A DNA stretch of 64,000 nucleotides from Oceanibaculum pacificum (GCF_001618175.1 NZ_LPXN01000138.1:1-64000), one strand, 5' to 3'; numbered from the stretch's first letter, positions 37,543 to 46,663 are shown. Numbers and translations are program-made. Notes: a model not told the origin generated them from the sequence alone.

Positions 37543-38314
37543 TGGCCGCCCTCTCGCCCAGATAGGCCTTGATGACATCGGGGTTGGCGCGCACCTCGGC
37601 GGGCAGGCCCTCGGCGATCTTGCGACCGAAATTCAGCACGGTGACCCGGTCGGAAATCTTCAGAACCAGCGCCATGACATGGTCGATCAGCAGGATGGTC
37701 AGGCCCCGCCTGGCCCGCAAATCCAGCAGGATATTGTTCAACGCCTCGATTTCGGCTGCCCTCAGTCCGGCGGCCGGCTCGTCCAGCAGCAGCATGCGCG
37801 GGCGCGTCGCCAGCGCCCGCGCCAGCTCCAGCCGGCGCTGCTTGCCGAACGGCAGCGCGCCGGCCAGCATGGCCGCATCCTCGGCGATGCCGACCAGTTC
37901 AAGCAGGTCCATCGCCTCGGCCCGCATCCGGCTTTCGGCGGCGGCGAAGCCAAAACCGTGCGTGGCCGCGACGAAGGGGCCGTAGCCGCCGCTGCGATGC
38001 GCGCCGATCATAACGTTCTCCAGCGCCGTCATCTCGCCGAACAGCTCGGTGTTCTGGAAGGTCCGGGCGATGCCCAGCCGGCAGATATCGTGCGGCTTAA
38101 GCCGGTTCAGCGTCTGCCCGGCGAAGGTGACCGAGCCCTGGCCGGCGGTGTAGATGCCGGTGACGACGTTGATCAGCGTGCTCTTGCCCGCGCCGTTCGG
38201 CCCGATGATGGCGTGAATGGCGCCGGGTTCGACATCGATGTTGATCCCGTCCAGCGCGACGATGCCGCCGAACCGCACGCCGATATCCTGGATGCTGAGG
38301 AGAGGCGCGGTCAT
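37526..38314 (-). CDS. livG: Branched-chain-type ABC transporter ATPase LivG
   Basis: A 262-residue ATPase. Walker A GPNGAGKST, LivG-type IARTFQNTELFGEMTALENV, Walker B MLLLDEPAAGL and LLIDHVMALV. The signature segment reads LPFGKQRRLELARAL in place of a classical LSGGQ-type motif, a variation common in LivG. The start at 38314 overlaps the livM stop by four bases. Confidence 0.92.
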   Translation of the reverse strand: MTAPLLSIQDIGVRFGGIVALDGINIDVEPGAIHAIIGPNGAGKSTLINVVTGIYTAGQGSVTFAGQTLNRLKPHDICRLGIARTFQNTELFGEMTALENVMIGAHRSGGYGPFVAATHGFGFAAAESRMRAEAMDLLELVGIAEDAAMLAGALPFGKQRRLELARALATRPRMLLLDEPAAGLRAAEIEALNNILLDLRARRGLTILLIDHVMALVLKISDRVTVLNFGRKIAEGLPAEVRANPDVIKAYLGERAANAIAS

Positions 38315-39258
38315 CGGGCGGCACCTCCCCACCAGCGGGCTCCGGGACGCCGGAAAATCAGGCCGGACAGCCCATTCGGCCACAGCACGATGAAGCCGAG
38401 CAGCAGCAGCGCGAAGACCAGCCCCAGATAGGATTGGAAGGCCTGCAGGAATTCCGGGATCAGGATGAAGACCACCGCCCCGATGATCGCCCCGGCCGGG
38501 GAGCGCAGCCCGCCGACCACCGCGATGGCCATGTAGTAGATGGATTGCGGAATGCCGAACTGCATTGGGTCGAGATAGCTGGCCAGGGGGGCCAGCAGCC
38601 CCCCGCCGACCGCGCCCAGGAAGGCGCTGCCGGCAAAGGCCAGCGCCTTGTAGCGCAGCACGTCCACGCCCATCGCGGCGACGGCGATCTCGCTCTGCCG
38701 GGTCGCCGCGAAGGCACGGCCGAAACGGGACCGGATGATGTTGCCGACGATCAGAAACAGCACCGCCGTGGTGGGGACGATCACGTAATACAGCTCTCCG
38801 CCGCTGGTCAGCGCCCGGCCGCCGATCTCGAAGCTGGGCACCGGCATGCCGGCGGCGCCGCCGGTGATGTCGTCCATATGGATGAAGGCCAGTTGCACGA
38901 TGGCGGTCACCGCCATGGTCGCCAGCGCGAGGTAGTGACCGGAGACGCGCAGGGTGACTTGCCCCAGCACGAAGCCGGCCATCGCGGCGACGATGCCGGA
39001 GAGCGGAATGCCGGCCCACAGAGGCACGCCCCAACGGGTCGCCAGGATCGCCGCGCCATAGCCGCCGATGCCCACGAAGGCGGCCTGGGCCAGCGACACC
39101 TGGCCGGCCAGTCCGGTCACCACGGTCAGCCCCAGCGCGATGAGCGCCGTGACCGCGATCAGGCAGACCTGGAATAGCTGGAAGTCGGCCAGCATATGCG
39201 GCAGCGCGAAGAACAGGCCGATGCCGGTCACGGCGAAAAGCAGGGTCTTGCCGGTCAT
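38311..39258 (-). CDS. livM: Branched-chain-type ABC transporter permease LivM
   Basis: A 315-residue inner-membrane protein of the LivM family with about nine hydrophobic segments. LGLTVVTGLAGQVSLAQAAF is the family N-terminal motif, and AVVGGLRSPAGAIIGAVVF is the loop that contacts the ATPase. It is four bases after livH. Confidence 0.92.
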   Translation of the reverse strand: MTGKTLLFAVTGIGLFFALPHMLADFQLFQVCLIAVTALIALGLTVVTGLAGQVSLAQAAFVGIGGYGAAILATRWGVPLWAGIPLSGIVAAMAGFVLGQVTLRVSGHYLALATMAVTAIVQLAFIHMDDITGGAAGMPVPSFEIGGRALTSGGELYYVIVPTTAVLFLIVGNIIRSRFGRAFAATRQSEIAVAAMGVDVLRYKALAFAGSAFLGAVGGGLLAPLASYLDPMQFGIPQSIYYMAIAVVGGLRSPAGAIIGAVVFILIPEFLQAFQSYLGLVFALLLLGFIVLWPNGLSGLIFRRPGARWWGGAAR

Positions 39259-39262
39259 GCGC

Positions 39263-40129
39263 CTATACCTTCTTCAAGGCTAGGCCGCCGAATAGGCCCT
39301 GCGGCCGCACCAGGATCACGGCGATCAGAATGGCGTAGCTGATCATGTCCTTGAGTGCGGTCGAGATATAGGCCCCGGTCAGCGCCTCCAGCACGCCGAG
39401 CAGCAAGCCGCCGACAACGGCGCCCGGCAGGCTGCTGAAGCCGCCCAGCACGGCGGCGGTGAAGCCCTTGATGGCGATCAGCCCCATATCCGGGCTCAGC
39501 GTCAGCAGCGGGGCCACCAGGATGCCCGCCACCGTGGCCAGCAGCGAGGCGACCACCCAGATCACTAGGAACACGCGCGACACCCGCACGCCGATCAGGC
39601 TGGCGCCGGTGCGGTTCTCGCAGGCGGCCAGGATTGCCTTGCCTTGCAGCGTCTTCTCGAAGAACAGGTACAGTCCCGCCAGGATGACCAGCACGACGCC
39701 GATGATCGCCAGGTTGGCCGGCACCAGCATCAGGCCGCCAACCTCGACCGGGGCAGGGGACAGCAGGAACGGGAAGGGCCAGGCATTGGGGCCCATGAAG
39801 GCGCGCAGCCATTCCCGCAAGGCGGTGCCGATGGCCAATGTCGCGATCAGCCGCGCCAGCAGCGAGGCGTTTCGCAGCGGCACCATGAAGACGGCGTAGA
39901 TCGCGGCGCCCAGCGCCATCGACGCCAGCAGCGCCATCATGATGGCGGCGGAAAATGGCACTCCGACGAAATTCTGCGCGATCAGCACGAGATACGCGCC
40001 GAAGGTGACCTGATCGCCATAGCCGAAATGCACCACGCCCGTGCCGTTGTGCAGCAGCACGAAGCCAAGCGCGATCAGCGCATAGACGGCGCCGGCGGTC
40101 AGCGAGCTGACGAGGAGCTGGGCGAGCAT
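39263..40129 (-). CDS. livH: Branched-chain-type ABC transporter permease LivH
   Basis: A 288-residue permease. GAVYALIALGFVLLHNGTGV and FTAAVLGGFSSLPGAVVGGL are LivH family blocks. The sequence HFGYGDQVTFGAYL replaces the usual 'N.A.G....GAY' part. It pairs with LivM to make the membrane channel. Confidence 0.92.
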   Translation of the reverse strand: MLAQLLVSSLTAGAVYALIALGFVLLHNGTGVVHFGYGDQVTFGAYLVLIAQNFVGVPFSAAIMMALLASMALGAAIYAVFMVPLRNASLLARLIATLAIGTALREWLRAFMGPNAWPFPFLLSPAPVEVGGLMLVPANLAIIGVVLVILAGLYLFFEKTLQGKAILAACENRTGASLIGVRVSRVFLVIWVVASLLATVAGILVAPLLTLSPDMGLIAIKGFTAAVLGGFSSLPGAVVGGLLLGVLEALTGAYISTALKDMISYAILIAVILVRPQGLFGGLALKKV

Positions 40130-40141
40130 GCCTGCCGATCC

Positions 40142-40531
40142 CTACAGCACGGCTATGGCTTTGATTTCAATCAGGGCGTCCTTGCGGATCAGCCCGGCGA
40201 CCTGAACTCCGGTCGCGGCCGGCCAGGGCGGACCCTTCAGCAGCTCGCGCCGCACATCGGCGGTCTTCTCGTAGCCTTCCAGCGTCGTGTAATAGTCCGT
40301 TGTCTCGACGATATTGGCCAGGCTGCCGCCGAGGCTCTCCAAGATGATCGCGAATTTCTGGAAGATGTAGCGGGTCTGCGCCGCGATATCGCCGACGCCG
40401 ACGATCTTGCCCTTTTCATCGCCCGCCGTGGTGCCGGACAGGAAGACGAGATTGCCAACCCGCACCGCCGGCGAGAAGGTGAAGCCCTTCGGCCAGTTCG
40501 GGTTGGGGACGATCGGTTCATAAACGGTCAT
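40142..40531 (-). CDS. RidA/YjgF family protein
   Basis: A 129-residue protein with RidA features: VGNLVFLSGTTAGDE, QTRYIFQKFAIILESLGGSL and the late IEIKAIAVL. RidA proteins hydrolyse reactive imines or enamines; diverged members act in catabolic operons. The usual substrate-binding Arg near position 105 reads as GVQVAGL here, so it is probably a diverged member and not a housekeeping RidA. It sits between the ligase and livH. Confidence 0.85.
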   Translation of the reverse strand: MTVYEPIVPNPNWPKGFTFSPAVRVGNLVFLSGTTAGDEKGKIVGVGDIAAQTRYIFQKFAIILESLGGSLANIVETTDYYTTLEGYEKTADVRRELLKGPPWPAATGVQVAGLIRKDALIEIKAIAVL

Positions 40532-40558
40532 GGCTCGGTGTCTCCTTGAGGCGCGGAC

Positions 40559-42172
40559 TTAGGGGCGTTGGCGCAGCACGAAGCGCTGAATCTTGCCGGT
40601 CGCGGTCTTCGGCAGGCTGTCGACGAATTCGATCTCGCGCGGATATTGGTGGCGGCCCAGCGTGCGTTTCACGAAGCCGGCCAGTTCGTCCGACAGCGCA
40701 TCGCTGGCCGCCACGCCGGTCTTGAGCAGGATGAAGGCCTTCACGATCTGCCCCTTGAGCGCGTCGGGCTTGCCGATCACGCCGGCCTCGGCGACGGCGG
40801 GGTGCTTCAGCAGCGCGCTTTCGACCTCGAACGGGCCGATGCGATAGCCGGCGCTCTTGATCATGTCGTCTGCCCGGCCTTCGAACCAGAAGTAGCCGTC
40901 GGCATCGCGGCTGGCGAGGTCGCCGGTGACGATCCAGCCCTGGCGTACCAAATTGCGCGTCGCCGTCTCGTCGTTCCAGTACAGCAGCCAGTACAGGCAA
41001 TTCTCGTCGGCCTTCTTGCCGATCATGCCGACTTTACCCGCGGGTAGCTCGTTGCCCGCCTCGTCGACCACGGCCATGGTGAAGCCGGGGCAGGGCAGCC
41101 CCATCGAGCCGGGCTTCACCGCCATGTCGATGCCGGCATAATTACCGATGGGCAGGGCATATTCGGTGGCGCCGAAATGGTCGAGCGGCGTGACCGACCA
41201 GACCCGGCGGAAATAATCGACGACCTTGTCGTTCAGCGGTTCGCCACAGCTCGATATCGTGCGCACCGGACTCTTCGGCGCGGCGTCGGCGGCCATCAGG
41301 CTGCGCAGCAATGTCGGCGTGGTGGCGAGGTTGGTGATGCCGTAGCGTTCGATCAGTTCCAGGCACAGGGCCGGCGTGGGATTGGCCTGTACCGAGACGA
41401 TGGGGACGCCGGCGGTCAGCGCCGCCAGGTAGCACACGAAGCCATAGCCCCAGCCGGGATCGCCGGTCGGCCAGAAGATGTCGTCCTCGCGCAGATCGAC
41501 GCCGTAGGTGACATAGGGCCAGATCGCGGCCAGGAAGTTCGTCGCGATCGCCCCGCCCTTCGGCTGCCCGGTGGAACCAGAGGTGTAGATGATCGCGGCA
41601 ACCTCGTCGCGCCGGCATTGCACAGGTTCGAACCGCTCGCTCTCGCGCGCCGTTTCGGCGGCGAAGTCGAGGTCGCCCTGCTGTAGCGCCGCCGGGTCGG
41701 GATTTACGCAGACGATCCGCGTCGCGGCATCCGCGGGCACCTGGCTGCGCACCTCCTGATGGGTCACCAGCAGCTTCACCTGGCTATGCTCCAGGCGAAA
41801 GCGCACCGCGTCCGGCCCGAAGCCGGTGAAGATCGGCACATAGATCGCGCCGACCTTGAACGCTCCCAACAGGGCGGCCAGCCCCTCCGGCACGCGCGGC
41901 ATCAGCGCCGCCACCCGGTCGCCCTTGCGGACGCCCAGGCGGGTCAGCAGATTGGCGAAGCGGTTGCTGGCTTCCGCCAGCTCGCGATAGGCGATGCGCC
42001 GCTCCGCGCCATCCCTGGCCACCCAGATCAGCGCGGTGGCGTCGCTATCGGCATGGCGGTCGATGATGGTGGCGCCAAGATTGACCGTCTCCTTGCCGGT
42101 CCAGCCCAGCGTGTCATGCACCGTTTGCCAGCTAAATGCCTGGCGCACCGCCTGATAGGTCATTGCGGACAT
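40559..42172 (-). CDS. AMP-forming acyl-CoA synthetase (benzoate/medium-chain ligase type)
   Basis: A 537-residue ligase. The P-loop is IIYTSGSTGQPKGGAI, then FWPTGDPGWGYGFVCYLAAL, GATEYALPIGNY (acyl pocket), GWIVTGDLASRDADGYFWFE and the C-terminal Lys in PKTATGKIQRFVL. It resembles aryl- and medium-chain ligases of the acsM/benzoate group. ATG 42172 is used (4 bases after maoC). It should convert the imported acid to its CoA ester. Confidence 0.9.
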   Translation of the reverse strand: MSAMTYQAVRQAFSWQTVHDTLGWTGKETVNLGATIIDRHADSDATALIWVARDGAERRIAYRELAEASNRFANLLTRLGVRKGDRVAALMPRVPEGLAALLGAFKVGAIYVPIFTGFGPDAVRFRLEHSQVKLLVTHQEVRSQVPADAATRIVCVNPDPAALQQGDLDFAAETARESERFEPVQCRRDEVAAIIYTSGSTGQPKGGAIATNFLAAIWPYVTYGVDLREDDIFWPTGDPGWGYGFVCYLAALTAGVPIVSVQANPTPALCLELIERYGITNLATTPTLLRSLMAADAAPKSPVRTISSCGEPLNDKVVDYFRRVWSVTPLDHFGATEYALPIGNYAGIDMAVKPGSMGLPCPGFTMAVVDEAGNELPAGKVGMIGKKADENCLYWLLYWNDETATRNLVRQGWIVTGDLASRDADGYFWFEGRADDMIKSAGYRIGPFEVESALLKHPAVAEAGVIGKPDALKGQIVKAFILLKTGVAASDALSDELAGFVKRTLGRHQYPREIEFVDSLPKTATGKIQRFVLRQRP

Positions 42173-42176
42173 CGTT

Positions 42177-42665
42177 TCAGGCCACCTTGTCCGTGCCTTG
42201 CGGGCGGCATTTGAGCAGATAGGTGTGATGCCCTTCCAGCACGGGGCTGCCGGCATGGTCGAGCAGCGTTAGCGCAAAGCGCACCAGGGCGGCGTTACGA
42301 TGCGGCTTCAGGTCGATGGCCGTCACCTCGAACCGGCTGGTCAGCGTCTCGCCGATGAAGACCGGTTTCACGAAACGGCAGCCCTGCTCGACGAAGGCGA
42401 TCATCGCATCCTCAAGCCGGTGCGACAGCGGGGTGGCGCCCAGCGCGCCCATCGAGACCAGCAGCAGCCCGTGCGCCAGACGCTTGCCGAACTGCGTCTT
42501 GGCCGCATAGGCCTCGTGGTAATGGATCGGGTGGCTGTCGCCGGTGAGGGCGGCGAAGCCGGAGAAGTGCTCTTCTCCGATTCCGCGCGGCTCACCGGCG
42601 AATACCTGACCCACCGCCAGATCGTCGGCAAATATTTGCGCGACGCGGTGTTGGGCCGTGGTCAC
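42177..42665 (-). CDS. MaoC-like dehydratase
   Basis: A 162-residue hotdog-fold enoyl-CoA hydratase. It has the hydratase motif FAALTGDSHPIHYHEAYA (Asp-His dyad) and GKRLAHGLLLVSMGA. Its start overlaps the livK stop by four bases (ATGA). It probably hydrates an enoyl-CoA formed from the product of the adjacent ligase. Confidence 0.9.
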   Translation of the reverse strand: MTTAQHRVAQIFADDLAVGQVFAGEPRGIGEEHFSGFAALTGDSHPIHYHEAYAAKTQFGKRLAHGLLLVSMGALGATPLSHRLEDAMIAFVEQGCRFVKPVFIGETLTSRFEVTAIDLKPHRNAALVRFALTLLDHAGSPVLEGHHTYLLKCRPQGTDKVA

Positions 42666-43873
42666 TTGGCGGCCCCTTCGCTGGCGCGCACCACGACCGG
42701 CAACATCTTGCGGCTCAAATCCTTCTGGATTTCGACCACGCGGGCCGACTGGTTGCCCTCGCGGATATTCGGGCCGAAGGTGGTCGGCAGGCTGAGGCCG
42801 GTGGCGTAGTTGTCCAGGCTTTCCAGCGCGGCGATCAGCTTTTCCTGCGTCAGGTCCTTGCCGGCCCGCTTCAGCGCCTCCAGGAAGGTCAGCGCGCCGC
42901 CGTAACCCAGCACATCGCCCAGGTCGGGACGGCCCTGGCGGGCGAGGTCGGGGAAGCGCTTCTCGAACGCGGCATGGAACTTCTTGGCGGCCGGATCGTC
43001 CGATTCCGGCAGCACTTCGAGGGTAATGATGTTCTGCGTGCCAGCCGCCGCCTCGCCGACGATTTCCGGATAGCGCCGGCTGCCGGCCGAATTGGCGCCC
43101 ATGATGGTCGCCTTCAGGCCGAGCTGGCTGGCCTGGCGGGTGATGATGGCAGACGGGTTCGGATAGCCATAAACCACGAGAACGTCCGGCGTCGCCTGGG
43201 CAATGCGCGAGAGCTGGGCGCTGAAATCCGTGTCGGTCAGGTTGAAGGTCTCTTCGGCCGCCAGCTTATGCCCGCGTGCCTTGATGCGCGCCACGACGCT
43301 GTCGGCGCCGCGCTTGCCATACTCGTCGGATTGGCGGATCAGCGCGATCTTCTGGCCCTTCAGATGGTCGATGACGTAATCCGCGATCGCGGTGCCCTGC
43401 TGGCGATCGTTCATCGGGCCGGTGCGGAAAACGTTGGGAATCGGCGGCTCGGTCACCACCGGCGTGGAGAAGACCGAGATGAAGGTCGGGGTCTTTGACG
43501 CCTTGAAGGTCGGCACCAGGGCCTGGCCGACCGCGCTGGCGGCCGGGCCGAACACGGCAAACACCTTCTCCTGTTCAGTCAGGCGCTTATAGGCGGCGAT
43601 GCCCTTCGGCGGCGATGATTCGTCGTCGAGCGATATCCACTCGATCTGGCGGCCATTGATGCCGCCGGCGGTGTTCGCCTCCTCGAAGGCGAGGGTGGCG
43701 CCGGCCAGGTTACCAGTCCCGAAAATGGCGAACGGGCCGGTCAGGCTGCCGAGAACGCCGATCTTGATCGCCTTGTCGGTAACGCCGGGCGCATCCGCCC
43801 GTGCCGCGTCGGCCAGGCCGACCATTGCCGTGAGACACAGGCCGAATACGGCCGTCTTCATAATGCGATGCAT
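42662..43873 (-). CDS. Branched-chain-type ABC solute-binding protein LivK
   Basis: A 403-residue periplasmic binding protein of the Peripla_BP_6 type. The signal peptide MHRIMKTAVFGLCLTAMVGL ends near ARA/DAPG. The mature domain begins IKIGVLGSLTGPFAIFGTG and has FVIDHLKGQ-like lobes (IADYVIDHLKGQKIALIRQS). GGGGAG precedes ATG 43873. It is the first gene of the operon, divergent from iclR. Such proteins bind amino acids, amides or aromatic acids; the neighbours favour an acid. Confidence 0.9.
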   Translation of the reverse strand: MHRIMKTAVFGLCLTAMVGLADAARADAPGVTDKAIKIGVLGSLTGPFAIFGTGNLAGATLAFEEANTAGGINGRQIEWISLDDESSPPKGIAAYKRLTEQEKVFAVFGPAASAVGQALVPTFKASKTPTFISVFSTPVVTEPPIPNVFRTGPMNDRQQGTAIADYVIDHLKGQKIALIRQSDEYGKRGADSVVARIKARGHKLAAEETFNLTDTDFSAQLSRIAQATPDVLVVYGYPNPSAIITRQASQLGLKATIMGANSAGSRRYPEIVGEAAAGTQNIITLEVLPESDDPAAKKFHAAFEKRFPDLARQGRPDLGDVLGYGGALTFLEALKRAGKDLTQEKLIAALESLDNYATGLSLPTTFGPNIREGNQSARVVEIQKDLSRKMLPVVVRASEGAAK

Positions 43874-43982
43874 AGGTAAATCTCCCCTGATTCGGCCCCC
43901 ATCAAGGGGGTCCGGGTTCCACCAAGACTGCTGAGATGACGAAAGCGAGCGCCCTGTCTTCAGCCTGTTCGCCTATTCATAT

Positions 43983-44020
43983 TTTCCGAATTTCGGAAAG
44001 TTTTATTGATTTACGGAAAG
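43983..44020. promoter_or_regulatory. Candidate IclR operator
   Basis: TTTCCGAA-T-TTCGGAAA (43983-43999) is a perfect 17-bp dyad. A matching half, TTACGGAAAG, follows at 44011-44020. Both lie in the gap between livK and the divergent IclR gene, in a locally AT-rich patch that should hold both promoters. Confidence 0.6.
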
Positions 44021-44144
44021 TTTAATATTAGCCTTTCGCGAGAGTCAACAGGCTCTGGGGTGGATTTTTCTCCTGTCGCCGCCGCCCTGGGCTTTAAAGT
44101 CGATTTTTCTAAGAAGTCTCAAGGAACTCGGGTCGGGGAATGTC

Positions 44145-44939
44145 GTGACTGCAGAAAAACAAACGGGGTTGGAGCGCTATGTGATGGCGCTGGAGGCGGT
44201 CGCCGCCTCGCCGCACGGGTTGAGCCTGTCCAGCCTGGCCCAGCAATGCGATTTGCCGGTGGCGACCACGCACCGGCTGCTTCAGGCCTTGCAGAAGACC
44301 GGCCTGGTCACTGCCAGCGGCGGCAAGCGCAAGGATTACCAGCTGGGGATGCGGCTGTTGCGGCTGCTGCATGCCGGTGCGGACGACGCCTGGGTGCAGA
44401 TCGCCGTTCAGCCGGTATTGGACCGGCTGGCCAACCGCTTCGGCGAAACCTGCTTCGTGACCCGGCTGACCGGCAATCATGTCATGTCGCTGGCCTGGGC
44501 GGTGCCGGAGAAGGGGCTGCGGGGCTATGTGTTTCCCGGCCATATGATGCCGCCGCACGCCTCGGCCTCCGCCAAGGCGATCCTGGCGTATCAGGCGCCG
44601 GCCTTTATCGATGAAATACTCTCCCAGCCGCTGGTGAAGCTGGCGCAGGAAACCAAGACCGACCCGGCCGCGGTGAAGGCCGACTACGCTGAGGTGCGCG
44701 ACCGCCGCTACGCCACCTGCTGGAATGAGATGGAGCCGGGGGTGGGCGCGCTGGCCGTGCCGATCGAGCTGCCGGATGTCGGGGTGATCTACAGCCTGGG
44801 CGCATCCGGCCTGATCGAGCGGCTGAATTCCCGCCCGTTGGATGAATCGTTGGAGATGATGCGGGCGGCGGCCGACAATCTGTCGCGCGCGCTGCGCAAT
44901 TCCACGCCGGCTCGAATGTCTGGCGATTGGCGGCCATAA
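44145..44939 (+). CDS. IclR-family transcriptional regulator
   Basis: A 264-residue regulator. The N-terminal winged helix (SLSSLAQQCDLPVATTHRLL) is followed by an IclR effector domain (FGETCFVTRLTGNHVMSLAW, ASASAKAILAYQAP, EPGVGALAVPIELPD). GTG 44145 is used with AAGGAA upstream. It is divergent from the liv-ligase operon and probably controls it in response to the acid substrate. Confidence 0.9.
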   Translation: MTAEKQTGLERYVMALEAVAASPHGLSLSSLAQQCDLPVATTHRLLQALQKTGLVTASGGKRKDYQLGMRLLRLLHAGADDAWVQIAVQPVLDRLANRFGETCFVTRLTGNHVMSLAWAVPEKGLRGYVFPGHMMPPHASASAKAILAYQAPAFIDEILSQPLVKLAQETKTDPAAVKADYAEVRDRRYATCWNEMEPGVGALAVPIELPDVGVIYSLGASGLIERLNSRPLDESLEMMRAAADNLSRALRNSTPARMSGDWRP

Positions 44940-44943
44940 AGCG

Positions 44944-45054
44944 AGGCCGCAGGCTCGCGAGCAGGGCCTGACGGTTCTTCAGGCCATGCATGCGCTGGCG
45001 CGGGATGGCGGTCAGCTCCCGATTGCCTTGGGAGCCGATAGCTTCTATTTCTAA
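44944..45054 (+). pseudogene. Coding-like tail of a lost gene
   Basis: In the gap after iclR one frame reads GLTVLQAMHALARDGGQLPI, then ALGADSFYF and a stop at 45054, with good codon bias. No start precedes it. It is too short to assign; oxidoreductase C-termini sometimes look similar. It is likely a relic. Confidence 0.3.
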
Positions 45055-45058
45055 GGCC

Positions 45059-45073
45059 TAAGAATGATTCGCA
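45059..45073. promoter_or_regulatory. Fur-like box upstream of or at the fecI1 start
   Basis: TAAGAATGATTCGCA fits a 7-1-7 inverted repeat close to TGCGAAT-N-ATTCGCA with two mismatches. It is 13 of 15 identical to the box upstream of the orphan FecI (58370-58384). It overlaps the ATG at 45064, which favours a later start codon for fecI1. Confidence 0.6.
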
Positions 45074-45600
45074 ATTCAGGGGCCTTTTTGAACCACGAGC
45101 CAACCATTGTGGAGCTGTTTTCAGCGCATCGGGGCGAGCTGGTGAATTACGCCAGCAGAATCCTGGGCGACCGGTCGCATGCCGAGGATGTGGTTCAGGA
45201 GGCTTACCTGCGTCTGGATTCGGCTATTGTCGATCAGCCCTTGCGCGAGCCGCTGGCCTATCTCTATCGCATCGTGCGCAACCTGTCCCTAGATGTGCGC
45301 CGCCGCCTGATGCGAGAGCGTGGCCGGATGCCGTCGGGCGGGGAGGCGGCGATGGATGAGATCGCCGAGGACCGTCCCTCGCCGGAGAGCGAAGTGGGAG
45401 CGCGCGGGGAAGTGCGCCTCCTCGCCCAGGCCATGGCGGAGCTGCCGGATCGTACGCGCGTAGCGCTGGAGATGCACCGCTTCGCCGGCTGCTCGATTCG
45501 TGAGATCGCCAACCGACTCGACATCTCGGTCGGTACGGCGCATGCGCTGGTCATCGACGGGATGGAACATTGCCGCCGCCGGCTGTTCCGCGGCCGATGA
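45064..45600 (+). CDS. FecI-type ECF sigma factor, system 1
   Basis: A sigma factor of up to 178 residues. Region 2 is AEDVVQEAYLRLDS; region 4 is MAELPDRTRVALEMHRFAGC then SIREIANRLDISVGTAHALV. It is followed by fecR and a TonB receptor, so it is of the iron-starvation FecI type: held by FecR until the receptor signals. The ATG at 45064 sits inside a Fur-like box. TTG 45088, with CAGGGG before it, or GTG 45109 are therefore plausible true starts. Confidence 0.88.
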   Translation: MIRNSGAFLNHEPTIVELFSAHRGELVNYASRILGDRSHAEDVVQEAYLRLDSAIVDQPLREPLAYLYRIVRNLSLDVRRRLMRERGRMPSGGEAAMDEIAEDRPSPESEVGARGEVRLLAQAMAELPDRTRVALEMHRFAGCSIREIANRLDISVGTAHALVIDGMEHCRRRLFRGR

Positions 45601-45610
45601 TCGGCCAATC

Positions 45611-45640
45611 TTTGAACGGGGCCGGTCGCCGGAGCGTCTA
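45611..45640 (+). promoter_or_regulatory. FecI1-type promoter before fecR1
   Basis: TTTGAACG (45611-45618), 16 bases, then CGTCTA (45635-45640). The same TTTGAACG-N16-CGTC occurs upstream of the system 1 receptor (46664-46691). CGT-containing -10 elements are usual for ECF sigma factors. Confidence 0.65.
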
Positions 45641-45675
45641 TAAAATAGTGCCGCGGCGAGAGGATGCAGCCGGAC

Positions 45676-46656
45676 ATGGATGACCGACGCCAACCGAGCA
45701 GCGCCAGCGAATGGCTGGTTGCCCTGCTCGATCAGCCGGATGACAGGAAGTTGCGCGCCGATTTCGCGCGCTGGATCGCGGCCAGTGCCGCCCACGCCCG
45801 GGATTGGGAGGAAATTGCCCAGACCTATGAGGCGATGGGCGAAGTGGCGCCGCTGCATCGCGCCTATTGGGCCGACCGTGAGGCCGTGTCCCGGCCGCTG
45901 CCGACCGTGGCGCCACGCCGCAAGGCGGGCCGCCGCGTCGGGCTGGGGCTTGCGGGCGTGGCAATGGCGGCCTGTCTGACGCTCGCGCTATTGCCGGACA
46001 TGATACTGCGATGGACCGCCGATTACGCAACGGAGACGGCCGAGCGGCAAACCGTGCGACTGGAAGATGGCAGCATCGTCCGGCTCGGCCCCGATAGTGC
46101 CCTGGAAATCGTCTATACCGAGGCCGAGCGTCGCGTGCGGCTGCTGGAAGGCCAGGCATTTTTCGAGGTCGCGGCCAATCTGGAGCGACCCTTTCGGGTG
46201 ACGGCGAATGCGGTCGAGGCCACGGTGATCGGCACCGCCTTCGAGGTGCGCATGGCGCATCGGGCCACGCGCGTCGCCGTGCGCGAAGGCAGTGTGCGCG
46301 TCAGTCGCGACGGCGTCGTGCCGCCGGTGAACGAGACATTGAGCGCCGGTGACTGGGCGCGCCTTTCATGGGATGGCGGTGACGACGGACGCGGCCATAT
46401 GCCGGCGCAGAACGTCGCGAGCTGGTTGGACGGGCAGCTGGTGGTGCAGGATCTCCCGGTGGCCGAGGTGGTGGCCGAGCTGCGGCATTATTATTCCGGC
46501 ATTGTCCTGGTCCAGGGCGACGCGCTGGCCGGCCGGCCCTTGACCGGGGTGTACAATCTTTCCGACCCGGTAGCGGCCTTCCGCGCCATCGCCAGCGCGC
46601 AGGGCGCATCCTTCCATCAGCTATCGCCCTGGGTCGTGCTGATTTCGGGCGGCTGA
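45676..46656 (+). CDS. FecR-type anti-sigma regulator, system 1
   Basis: A membrane-spanning regulator of 326 residues. The N-terminal cytoplasmic part contains SEWLVALLDQPDDRKLRADF and ARDWEEIAQTYEAM. One membrane helix follows (GLAGVAMAACLTLALLP, about 95-111). The periplasmic FecR domain includes RLEDGSIVRLGPDSALEI and RVRLLEGQAFFEVAANLERP. The end resembles an STN-like fold (VAEVVAELRHYYSGIVLV). ATG 45676 is chosen because the ATG at 45664 touches the ribosome binding site; either is possible. It passes the receptor signal to FecI1. Confidence 0.88.
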   Translation: MDDRRQPSSASEWLVALLDQPDDRKLRADFARWIAASAAHARDWEEIAQTYEAMGEVAPLHRAYWADREAVSRPLPTVAPRRKAGRRVGLGLAGVAMAACLTLALLPDMILRWTADYATETAERQTVRLEDGSIVRLGPDSALEIVYTEAERRVRLLEGQAFFEVAANLERPFRVTANAVEATVIGTAFEVRMAHRATRVAVREGSVRVSRDGVVPPVNETLSAGDWARLSWDGGDDGRGHMPAQNVASWLDGQLVVQDLPVAEVVAELRHYYSGIVLVQGDALAGRPLTGVYNLSDPVAAFRAIASAQGASFHQLSPWVVLISGG

Positions 46657-46663
46657 TTTTTTT

